Shown here piece after piece: positions 45,791-56,049 of a DNA stretch of 64,000 bases. Origin of the DNA: Podocnemis expansa (lineage: Eukaryota; Chordata; Testudines; Podocnemididae). A program made the position numbers and the translations under genes. The notes under the pieces are model-generated. The model did no database searches. It was not told where the DNA came from and saw nothing but the letters and a program-made list of their open reading frames with translations. The stretch spans positions 874,084 through 938,083 of the forward strand of contig ML682001.1 in the NCBI GenBank assembly GCA_007922195.1, read 5' to 3'. Positions within the stretch are counted from its first letter, which is position 1. Every line of letters begins with the position of its first letter.

Positions 45791-46585
45791 TAAAAATTTA
45801 AACCAGCATTCGACTGTTGCCAAATAAGGTGTAATGTTTTGAACATTTTGAAAAGAAAAAGTTAAAACTGACAGAGACTCGTTTCAAGACCTGATTCTCA
45901 AAATCCTATTTTTAACCAACTACTCCTTACTCGCATCAGGAGTCCCACTGAAGTTAGCAGAATTCCTTCCATCAGCAAAGATTATTCTTGTACGTAAGTA
46001 TGCAGGAAGGAATGGGCCCAAAAATGTTACTGTAGAAAGAAAATCAAAAGAATTGTGTTAATTTCACCCACTTAAGCTTTTAAAAAACTTGCAACAGACA
46101 TCTTATTAAAAGAGTGGAGCAGCTCCCAAGTTATTCACAAGCAGAGATGTGCTTGCAAACTGGGATCCATAATGGTTTATTTATAGAAGACAAACCTAAA
46201 AAATGTCCGCTCTCTCCTAATGTATCCATTTTCTAGCACTGAACATTCAGTGACTTCATAGGCAAGGGGAATGTATTTGTCTCCTCCTCTCCTCTGTGAT
46301 TTGAATGAGTCTTATTTTCTAAAACACATTGGGACAAGTGATTTAACTCAGGCCACAGCTTCAAAAACTTAGTGTGCCTTTCCCATTCCTCCCCGCTGGT
46401 AGGTATTTCACTCACGAATCACTGTGTATAAGAAGTCCAGTTTTTCCAATCTGAATTCACAGCATTTTCCCTTAAAAAGTAATTGTCCTGTCCTGAAAGC
46501 TTGTCAGACAACTTGTATGTGGATATGTGGACCCAATAATAATAATACCTCATCATCTACCTCCTTGTCTAACACAAAACGGTGC

Positions 46586-46638
46586 GTTACTCACCAGTAA
46601 CCGTCCTTCTTCGAGATGGGCTGCTCGGATCCATTCAG
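46586..46638 (+). repeat. DIRS-type terminal inverted repeat, left arm
   Basis: The 53-base arm begins gttactcaccagtaaccgtc and ends ggatccattcag. It is the inverted complement of 46821-46873 at 51 of 53 positions. Confidence 0.9.
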
Positions 46639-46820
46639 TAATAGGTACCTCCATGCCGGAGCACCAGATTGGTTGGAAAACTTTTGATCTAGCCCATCAG
46701 AAGAGGGTAGGCGGCCTCCACCCATCACGCCACCCCATGGCTATATATATGGGCACCTCCTGACTCCCCCTCAGTTCCTTAGAGTCACCAACTCCAGATG
46801 CGGGGATGGAGTGGGGGGAC

Positions 46821-46873
46821 CTGAATGGATCCAAGCAGCCCATCTCGAAGAAGGACAGTTACTGGTGAGTAAC
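46821..46873 (-). repeat. DIRS-type terminal inverted repeat, right arm
   Basis: The 53-base inverted partner of 46586-46638, separated from it by 182 bp that contain tatatatatggg and ccctcagttccttagag. A third, direct copy (gttcttctttgagtgctgct...cagtaatagg) follows at 46879-46919. Confidence 0.9.
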
Positions 46874-49639
46874 CCACCGTTCTTCTTTGAGTGCTGCTTG
46901 GATACATTCAGTAATAGGTGACTACTAGCCATGCTGATGGATGGCGGGCGGAGTTGGGTCTTCTGCCTTCAGCACAGCAATACGCCCCAATTGGGAAAAA
47001 GCCCAGCAAACCAGAATCTAACCAGAGTTGAGAGATGAATAGACTCTTGATGAGGCACAGAAAAATGACAACTGAGGCCCAACCCAAGACAGGGGTAGGG
47101 CCGAACCTGCCGAGACATAAGAGAGTGGGCAGGACGGACCAAGGTCACGACGACTATGAAGAATGCAACGTGAAAACATAGAGGGTTGCGTTGGATGTTC
47201 CACCTAAGTGGCAGAACACAAAGGTATGAAGGCCAGATGAAAAGCGCCTGACCATAGGACCTTCCCACGTGGGCTTGTCGGGAAACGCTGGAGGCGAACA
47301 TGAACAAGGTTAACCATAATAGCTGTGGCCTGCACAGGAAGTAGTGGAGGAATGAACAGTATCCCATGGATTGAGCACCTTGAAGCCTGAGCCAGGAACC
47401 AAAGAGTCACGGTCTCGCCTGGATGCTTGCTGGCTGCACAGGTAGCCATGAGAGGGATGAACCCTATCGCCTGGACTGGGCATGGCCAGTGCCAGCAATT
47501 TCTGATCGGCAAAGGTAGTAATAAAATATGTAGTTGTGCTGGGAAAAAGGGACCCTGAGAATGATCGAGAACAGTCTGGCAAGACACCTACAAGCCCGTA
47601 CACTGAAAGCAAAGGTCTAAAGTGAAACGATGGGAGGCACACGTATGTCAGCTACAGGATCTCAAGTTACTGCACAAAGTGCACTCTTCCAACTAAGAAT
47701 GGTACCAAACCCTGGGTTTCTTGCTGGAGAGGCACTTCAGGACACTAGCACCCACAAGGTGATGTAATGGCCCGGATGGTGCTGATGGATTGGTACTTAT
47801 AACAACCTTGATAGCGGGAGAACCCACGGAGAAAGAGAGGGAGCTCGCCTGGCTTATAACCCTGTGGGATTCCAGCAACATGAGGGTTGTACGCAAAGGG
47901 GCAGGGGAAGGCAAGGACAATGCCAACTACCCCTCGCCCACCGAGTTGAGGTGGCCCAAGGGATCAAAGGGATGCTGTATCAGGAATACGGTCTTGCGTG
48001 TCTAGGGCACCACCAAAAGAGGTAGTGTCATGGCTACATTGCAAGATGTGAGCACCGGGGGAAAGTACATGTTGATGCTGACTTAGCCCCAGAAATACGG
48101 TTGTCAGAGGCAGGAGAAATAATCTCCCGACCACCTAGGAAAAGAAGCACCCATGGAGCATCAACCGCAGTATCGTAGAGGTACCCTGAGGTTAGAGAAC
48201 CCAAAACGGAGGGTTATCGCCAGTTGGGAAAACGGCTGGCTACCCCCCTGGGGGAGGGGGGAGCCTCTTAATTTCTTAGTGTTCCAGACACGAGAGCTCT
48301 AACCTGTTTTCCTTTAAATATACATATATATATTTATATATGGCAGCATATATTATCAGGTCCCTCAGGGAAGTGAGGGGAACCACGGTCCTGGTGAGGC
48401 CGCCACCAATATCACATGGAGGTGCACCCCCGATTGAACTGTAGATCCCCGAACAGGTCAGCAGGTCGGCGAGCCCCCAAGGGGCAGTGTCCTCTGCCAG
48501 GGTACACATGACCTCACGGCAGGGAGGTGAGGGTGGGTGGTTATAAGCAACTTTTTGAGGAGCTTTATACTTGGACTGCGGCCTTCTACCCGACTATGCC
48601 AGGGGACTGATGCTGCGAAGGTGGACGCTAGTGTGGAAGGCCCAAGATACGGTATTCCACTGCTGTTCCCCTCCCATGGGAAAGCGACGCTGGTGCTGTC
48701 CCTGTAGGTTCCCTGATCTGGAAGGCTCCAAGACAGGTACGCTAGATGTTTGTTTCGCGAGTGAAATGGGAAAGGGGGGGGTGGGGTATATGAAGGCAGT
48801 GGTGGACTGCTCTGCCTTGGCCTTCCGTGGAGGCTAAGAGCCGCCAAGACCATGTGAACGCATCTCGTGTGACGAGTAGGATGGAGGGTTCCGTCGAGCT
48901 GTTGGGCCCACAACAGGGATTACTCGTCGTGAGTGCAACGAAGGCATCCCTTCCCCCAGCCGGGAATCGAAAGGGCCTACCTGATGGAGAGCATCAGGGT
49001 ATCAGGGATGGTCCCACTTCCGAACAAACGCTGCAAATGGACGTTTCGGAGCCTCTGCAGCAAAGCTGGGGCTACTACAAGACGAGTTCCTCATTCCTAG
49101 CAAAGATTTGATGCAACAGCATAGGATTGAGGGATACCGGGGGGGGGGGCAGTTTCCCCATGAGTGCCCGAGACAGCTGCTGCAGACAAGGTGCAGGCAG
49201 GATAGCCACTGCGGAGAAAGTGCAGACAGGGAGTTCATGCCTTGAGGAGGCCCATGCCGCCTGAGGGCAGGGGAAAAGCCCCCGGTAGGGGTGCTGTGGG
49301 CGCAGTAGCAAAGGAAGAGGGATAGGGGTTGTTTTTGGTTCCCACCCAGCACCACTCCCCGCAAGGGGGGGGTGGCTCCCACTGTCTACTGTGGCGATGT
49401 CATGAAGTGCTTGCTCCCTGTTGCCCAAGAGTGGGTGGCGGTGAGTTGGGTAGGCCCCTTCCCTGCAAGAGGGAACAGAAAGGGTTCTCAGCCCTGGCAG
49501 TGGATAATAGCGGTGGAAGGAAGTTTCCTGTGATCCCATGATGATAGAGATAAAGGGGGGTTAGGGGAACAGGGTAGAGCCTCAGATGCTTATGTGGGAG
49601 GGGTGGGCCCAGGAGGGAGCAGGCCCAAATATTTGGCCT

Positions 49640-51117
49640 CTTCCCTGGGATCTCGAGCGGTGCCCACCACCGATAATGTTTCTGGGGGGAACAGAGTGTC
49701 CCCTTCGAAAGGCAGGTCGAGAACCTCCTACTGCGCATTAGGGGTGCCTTAGCCTCCCTAAGCCAGCCCACCCGGCGAATGGTTACTGTCAAGGCCATGG
49801 TGTGGGCAGCTGCATCCAGTGCCTCGCGGGCCAAAAGGAGGAGGTCGTGAGAAATTATGTTACCCTCCTCTAGAAAGACATCATATTCCTCCCTGGCCTC
49901 AGGTGGGATCAAGCGCTGGAATTTCACGACTGACTCCCAAACGTCCAGCAAGTATCTACTGGTAATGGCTTGGTTGTTCGCCATTCGCAATTGAAAAGCT
50001 GCTGAGGAACATACCTTACGGCCCAAGAGGTCCAGTTCCCTGGATTCCCTGGAGGATGGAAGAGGGTCACTGGGGAGTTCCCCGGGGTCCAGTGCCATCT
50101 GTACCACTCCCTTCGGGGGAACTGGGTGACCAACGAGAGAGGGAAAATCCAATTCAGAAACCCAATATTTAATGCCCGCCATGTCTGAAACCAGGGCAAT
50201 AGAGCTTCGGCTCTGCCACCGGGAACGGGCAAGGTCCCAGACGGTTGGATGGGGCAGGACTGTCAGGGGTTCTGTGGAGGCAAAGGCTGGCCCGAAGAGG
50301 GCATCAGAGGGGGACCCAAGGGCTGCACCTCCATTCCTAGATGGGCGTGGCCTGGCGCAATAGATCGAAGTGCGCTGACAGATTCCCTGTATAGGACTCC
50401 GGTGCCAGGAGCTCACCGAGGTGGAGAGGGAGCCCCTGAGGGGGCCATTCCTGTGGCCAGTAGTGAAATGGCTATGGAGGTGAAGTGCAGTGCCTGGGCT
50501 GCTTAGAGCCCCTTGAAGGTCCTTCCTCCGGACTGGAGGCACAAGGAGGGGATCGAGCTTCCTGGAGCGGTACTGGTGACAGCAGAGTGGTGTGCTGTTG
50601 CGGGGATCACCAGCCCCCAGTGGAGGGGAAGACAGGGGTGGCGAGGGTGAATGCCCCTGGCAGACCCAGGCCTTGGATATGAAAGCTGGTTTGCCCCTCC
50701 TGGTTGGGAACGGGGCAGGAGGCATGGGGAGCAAGAGGAGGACTTGTGCAGCCTCCACTGCTTCCGGGGTGGATGGCACAAGGAGCGACTCCATGGTAAG
50801 TCCTCACCCGGAGAAGGGCGACTGCCTGGGCGGGCAAGCTCCTGTTCCTGCGGCATCAGGCTCTGTGGTGCTGAGGGTGAATGTGGCTGGTGCCAAGGCG
50901 AGCTCGAGCGGTGCCGAGGTGCCAGGGCACTGGGTCGGTGTTGCAGTGGTGCCAGAGATGATGGTGAGTAGTGCTGGGGTGATCCGGGTACCGGCAGCAC
51001 CGGGCTGCCCAAAGGCGACCTCGAGTGGTGCCGAGGTGCCGGGGCGGGCACCAATGCTCCCTCTAAGAGGAGAGGGCAGCAGAGCAACTCCTGTTGCTCA
51101 CTGAACTCCCCCCCCCC
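49640..51117 (-). pseudogene. DIRS-type ORF1 (Gag-like) remnant with frameshifts
   Basis: Reading leftward from the gap, one frame encodes a Pro/Ser/His-rich region with repeated PRH and SP words (about 51100-50510). A shifted frame (50794-49400) contains the Gag-like core with LDLLGRKVCSSAAFQLRMAN near 50030 and EALDAAAHTMALTVTIRRVG near 49800. A further shift near 49735 moves the expected VLDLPFEGDTLF into another frame. The order matches ORF1 of vertebrate DIRS elements as I recall them. The open frame has no meaningful start and ORF1 is interrupted, so it is not expected to be functional. Confidence 0.65.
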
Positions 51118-51517
51118 NNNNNNNNNNNNNNNNNNNNNNNNNNNNNNNNNNNNNNNNNNNNNNNNNNNNNNNNNNNNNNNNNNNNNNNNNNNNNNNNNNN
51201 NNNNNNNNNNNNNNNNNNNNNNNNNNNNNNNNNNNNNNNNNNNNNNNNNNNNNNNNNNNNNNNNNNNNNNNNNNNNNNNNNNNNNNNNNNNNNNNNNNNN
51301 NNNNNNNNNNNNNNNNNNNNNNNNNNNNNNNNNNNNNNNNNNNNNNNNNNNNNNNNNNNNNNNNNNNNNNNNNNNNNNNNNNNNNNNNNNNNNNNNNNNN
51401 NNNNNNNNNNNNNNNNNNNNNNNNNNNNNNNNNNNNNNNNNNNNNNNNNNNNNNNNNNNNNNNNNNNNNNNNNNNNNNNNNNNNNNNNNNNNNNNNNNNN
51501 NNNNNNNNNNNNNNNNN
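51118..51517. other. Assembly gap, 400 N
   Basis: Exactly 400 unknown bases, bounded by a C run on the left and a CA microsatellite on the right. Round size suggests an estimated or placeholder gap. Confidence 0.98.

Positions 51518-51564
<47 letters not shown>
51518..51564 (+). repeat. CA dinucleotide microsatellite
   Basis: A perfect CA tract of 47 bases that runs into the gap, so its true length is unknown. The next 250 bp are rich in aca-containing words. Confidence 0.95.
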
Positions 51565-51567
<3 letters not shown>

Positions 51568-54149
51568 CCACCACTCAACACAATACCTGCAACATGACAT
51601 AAAACATACATACAACACAAACATTGCCCAGCACAAAATATCCATGCAGCACAATGCAACATGTATGCGCAGAACTACAGCACATAACATAATCCAAAAT
51701 ACACTGTACAATCGAAAACACATGCTGCCACCTGTATACTCTGTGCAACACAGACACATAAACCCAGCTTTACATCTCCGCTCCACAAGACCCGCAGACC
51801 TGCCTACCTCTCTGCCAGGTCTCAGCTGCCTTCCTGAGCTGCCCAGTGCCCTGGAGCCCCGTGGGGCACCCAGAGAGTCCCCACATTACCTGCAGGTGCG
51901 GTGCAAGTCACAGCTGCTCAGCAGGGAGATGACGACACCCGCTGGGACCTGCTGCTGGGAAGACCAGAGCAAGCCCTTGAGAGGTGGCACGGGAACCTGT
52001 AGGTCGGGGAGAGGGACCACAGGAACAGGAGAGATGAGAAAGGAGCTGGCCTGGCCCATCTCCTACCCTCCCATGAGACTCACCTGCTGAGCTAGACTGG
52101 GAGACTATCACAGCCATGCAGTCTCCCGGCTCTCTCAGGAGCAAAGTGCCACATGTTACCTGGTTTTCTTCACCATTCTGGCATCCTTGTAGGTGATAAC
52201 CAGACCCAGTGTCTGGTCAGAAACACTGACTAGACCCCAGTTGGCTGCCCTTCTTGACCGGACTTTCCGGTTAAAAACTGGACATCTGGCAAATTCCATT
52301 TTTGTCGCCAGACAGGCTTTCCTTCAGCCCATCTCCACCTTTGGGCCCCCAAAATCAGCACCCAGCTTTTACAGATCTGGGCCTTGCTGAAGGCCACTTG
52401 TCACTGAACCAGAGGCAGACTCAGTGGGCCTCGCACCCAGTCCTGTGTGCTTATTTGCCAATGTGGTTTCTCACCAGTATATCCTTACAGCACATACAGC
52501 TCCCTGTCACAGAAGACAGAGGCAGAGGGTGGTTTTAGAAGTTGAATACTGACCCCCATGATTTGCAACTTAATTCCTGGGCACATTTGCTTGACTGGGT
52601 CTTGGTCCATCCATACCTTAAGACAAGTCAACCCTATTCAAATTAAAAGAAAGAGGTTTCTATGGACAAAGCAGGGCCACACCACTCCTTTCATTGCTCC
52701 TCTGACCTTTGGTTTCAATAGGAAAAGGACATTTAGAAAAAGCAAGGAGGAAAACAGGAAAGCAGAAATCCATCCTCAGCTTTCAGCCTGCAACAGAAGT
52801 GGCTTTAGGTATTTTAACAACATTTCCTTTTCTGCAGTTAATCCTTGCACAAGGCTAACAGGAAGTTTAAAAACACATGTGCCATATAGGGCCTAGCAAC
52901 CTTGACTTCAGTCACAGACAGCTCAACTGGAACGCGGCACAATAACACACAGCACAGCGCACGTGCAGTGTAAAGAGATGACAGGAGGGTGCTCCCAGAT
53001 GTTGCACATTGTTGGAGGGGGAAAGCGGCACAATACCAATACTTCATATTAATATACTGTCTTGTATCATGAAGAATCACAGGCTTCTTCACAAAATAGA
53101 CTCAGAGCACTAGGAAACTGAAGCCTATCCAGGGGAGCAGGTAACTCCAATGGATGCGCAGCACATGACAGCAACTGGGCAGTAAGGAAAGGCCCCAGAT
53201 TGGCTTGACGTATCAGAGGAACTTTGATGTTCCCAAAGAGCAGAACATACCTCGTGTTTTAATTATGCATCTGTAGCCCAAAGAGCCAGACACCACAGAA
53301 CGAGAGAGGTTAGGGGATGAGCAGAGAAAGCTAAGATGTCAACAATATCTGCAAGCAAATCTGAGGCCGGAAGCTTAATGCTTGCCATGTTGTTACTCCT
53401 TCTGGCCTGCACAGGAAGATTTGATATGCAGCAACGTTTGGTTGTCTCTTTAGTTCATCTTCATAATGTCTCTCCCATCTCCAATCCAAAGAAAAACTGC
53501 ATTCAGGTTTCACCATGGTGGTTTTACAGTGTGCTACTTCGTTAACTTCCTGTTAGTGGAATTGTCCTTCAGTGTTACCTGGGAGTCTGGCCACAGACTC
53601 AAACTCAGTAGAGAAACAAAGGTCATTCCAAAGCTGCTTTCTGTAGGCTCTCTCTCCACCAGCCCTCTTGTAGGTCACCCAGCGGATCCATCCTCCCAAA
53701 GAAAACAATTGACTTTGTTTGAAGAGTCACGGCCAAGTGTTTCTAACAAGCTCAGCCAGGAAGCAAATGTTGGCTGCCAAGGACTCCAAAAGTGGGGCAG
53801 GAGGATGGATCACGGGATCCATGGTGGCATCATTTCAAGACAGACAGTTACTGCTGAGCAAGTACCACTCTGTTCTTCAGGTCTGTGTCGGTGCGGACCC
53901 CACAACACGCGCCTGGCAAGATGCATCCTCACTGGATGGTGGGAGTGAGGCTGAACAACTGCTCTCCTGAACTTGGCATCCTACCTGACTGCCATGTCAA
54001 GGTGTGCAATATTCATCAACAGGTGCTAGATCCCAGAGGCTGGCTCCTTCCAGAAGCAGGCAGAGGCTGCTGCTTTGTCCCCGGGGGGAAAATATCTTCA
54101 CATCTGGGGGGACAGGTTTGTTAGTTTGAAAACAGCAGGTGGAAATACA

Positions 54150-54620
54150 CTACGTGATCCACTCATATCTTCTGCGACAAGGTGGCTTGGCTTTCTGCTG
54201 CACTAATGTGATAGCCTGTACCCCTTATTCACCATGTTTGTAAGACTATGTTAGACTTGGTATGAAGCACACTGAGTAAGGTATCATTTGCTGATTGTTA
54301 TGTCCTGATGTAATACACAGAGTAACATTCTAGGTAAAGATGTAAGATTCTACTATATTACCAAGACATGCTAATATTTGTTCAGGAGGGCAGTCGCAAA
54401 CAAGTCCACCCAAAGACAAAGGTTAAGCCAGCACCTTGGGCAGGTGTCAACAGAATCAAATGGACCATCTCCTGATTAAGTGGCCACTCTGCTGCAAGGG
54501 AGAGGCTGTGGGCAAAAAATATACCTTTGACAAAGCAGCAGTTTAGGTTGCTGGATGCAGTTTCTGTCTTCTGGACATCAACTAGAAATTACTTTTGTAC
54601 ATGAGAAATGGCTCGAAGAG
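54150..54620. repeat. Possible LTR-like or other interspersed repeat
   Basis: Words such as actatgttagacttggtatg, gctgattgttatgtcctgat and aagcagcagtttaggttgct resemble a repeat I have seen in reptile DNA, but I cannot name its class or find ends. Confidence 0.3.
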
Positions 54621-54639
54621 AAGAGAAGAGGGCAAATGT

Positions 54640-54755
54640 CACAAATCCATCCTGACTGGGATGATTTCATTGGGGCTGGTCTTCCTTTGAGGAGTGGGTT
54701 GGACCAGATGACCTCCTGAAGTCCCTGCCAACCTTAATCTTCTATGGTATCTCCT
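54640..54755 (+). mobile_element. CR1 LINE extreme 3' end
   Basis: Words cattggggctggtcttcctt, gagtgggttggaccagatga, cctcctgaagtccctgcca and accttaatcttctatgg are the CR1 3' end. Confidence 0.8.
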
Positions 54756-54999
54756 TGGCTCTCTACCCACAGTGTCATCAACACCTGAAGAACAAAGGAA
54801 GCAGCATGTGACATGGAGAAGATCCTGAGTGAAAGGTCAGCCAATAAGACTGTTGGAATAGTTGATGAAAGAAACCTTTGCTTTGTAATCACTTGGCTTG
54901 TTAACTTAGGTGTTAGCTGCACTGTACCTTTTATTTCTTTGTAGACCATTCTGACACAGATGTCTTGTTACGTCTACTCACTGAAAGGCTACCTTTCTG

Positions 55000-55440
55000 T
55001 AGTTAATAAATTTTAGCTGTTTTTTCCCTAAACCAGTGTGCTTGGACTGAAGGGTCTGGGAAACTCCACTGGGAAAACAAGGTCTGTGCATATCACTTTC
55101 TACTGACGAATGATGGACTTTATATGAGCTTGCATTGTCTGGCTGAGTGCTGGGCAGTAAAGACAAACAATTCTGGTGGAAAGGCCGTGACTGGGAGTTT
55201 ACCACTGTTGTCCTGTAATGTAATTCATTGGTGGCTGGCTGTAGCACTCATACCAAAGAGCTGGGAATGATTTATATGCTGGAGGCTGTGCCACGGAGCA
55301 GTCCAGGAGTGGTTACTTTCACAGCAAAGAAGGTAAAAGGCACCCCAGATTGCAGAATTTAGGGAACACAGCTGTCCGTTGGTCCAGATTGAACCCTGGT
55401 TAATATCACAACTGGATATGGTCACGAAGAGGTGTGGAGA
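55000..55440 (+). repeat. Interspersed repeat of uncertain class (LTR-like)
   Basis: Words aaaccagtgtgcttggactg, aagggtctgggaaactccac, actttatatgagcttgcatt, gccgtgactgggagttt and ggaacacagctgtccgttgg form a colinear block I associate with turtle repeat DNA. No TG...CA ends or gag-pol were found. Confidence 0.4.
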
Positions 55441-55454
55441 GGGTCTGAAAGGCT

Positions 55455-55915
55455 TGACCCTGTTATGGAATCATGGAAGTGACTTCGGGAAGTAATCTAC
55501 TCCAAACCCCTGCTCAAAGCAAGACCAACTTCAGCTAAATCATTCTGGCCAGGGCTTTGTCAAGCCAGCCCTTAAAAATCTCTAAGGATAGAGATTCCAC
55601 CACCTCTCTAGGTAACACTTTCTGGTGCTTCACCATCCTCCTCATGAAAAAGGTTTTCCTAATACCCAACCTCGATCTCTCCCACTTGAACTTGAGACCT
55701 TTGCTCTTAGCTCTGTCATCTGCCACCACTGAGAACAGCCTAGCTTCATTCTCTTTGGAACACCCCTTCAGGTAGCTGAAAGCCACTATCAAATTTTCCC
55801 TCACTTCTTTTATACAGACTGAACATACCTAGCCAGGAGGGAAACTGGACATAGTACTCCAGATGTACCTCACTATTGCTGAATAGAGGGTAGTAATCAC
55901 TTCCCTTGAGGGGGG
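55455..55915 (-). mobile_element. CR1 LINE 3' fragment
   Basis: Antisense CR1: ccaaacccctgctcaaagca, ccagggctttgtcaagcc, gattccaccacctctctagg, aaaaaggttttcctaatacc, cttgaacttgagacctttgc and gctgaaagccactatc. Confidence 0.9.
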
Positions 55916-56049
55916 AGATAATAGAGCAAAGTGCTGGAGACATCTAAAACATTCAGCTTCTTTCCTCCCAGTGTTGAGACTGGCTTCGGCTGCTAAAGCA
56001 CATGGTTTAGGCAGGCTCCCAAGAGAGCATTAGGGATGAACTTGGGGTG

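Larger units (their letters stand above)
26608..46585. other. Upstream intron or flank of PTP4A3; stretches without recognised features
   Basis: Apart from the repeats listed, I see no exon, RNA gene or firm element in 27010-27915, 28575-29460, 30390-31180, 31390-33210, 33416-34190, 35095-36950, 37125-37790, 39135-41060, 41710-42405, 42620-43435 or 44480-46585. A G run with one interruption lies at 36661-36679, and 45885-46020 looks like a worn unassigned repeat. A 5' exon of PTP4A3 could lie here, but non-coding exons cannot be recognised by eye. Confidence 0.6.
46586..51117 (-). mobile_element. Degenerate DIRS-type (tyrosine-recombinase) retroelement, partial
   Basis: The minus strand carries a proline/serine-rich then Gag-like ORF1 region at 49640-51117. 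Some 2.7 kb downstream lies a compact terminal structure at 46586-46919 made of one inverted pair and one extra direct copy. DIRS elements have inverted ends plus an internal complementary region, unlike LTR elements. No reverse transcriptase, RNase H, methylase or tyrosine recombinase frame was recognised in 46930-49400, which has only short frames, so the element is deleted or decayed. Its 5' end falls in or beyond the assembly gap at 51118. Confidence 0.65.

Noticed and set aside
51094..51597. Frames of 150-350 codons across the gap region
   Set aside because: They are open only because N bases contain no stops and the CA tract lacks them.
53466..53948. A 160-codon plus-strand frame
   Set aside because: Composition and peptide show no family resemblance and no supporting exon signals were seen.
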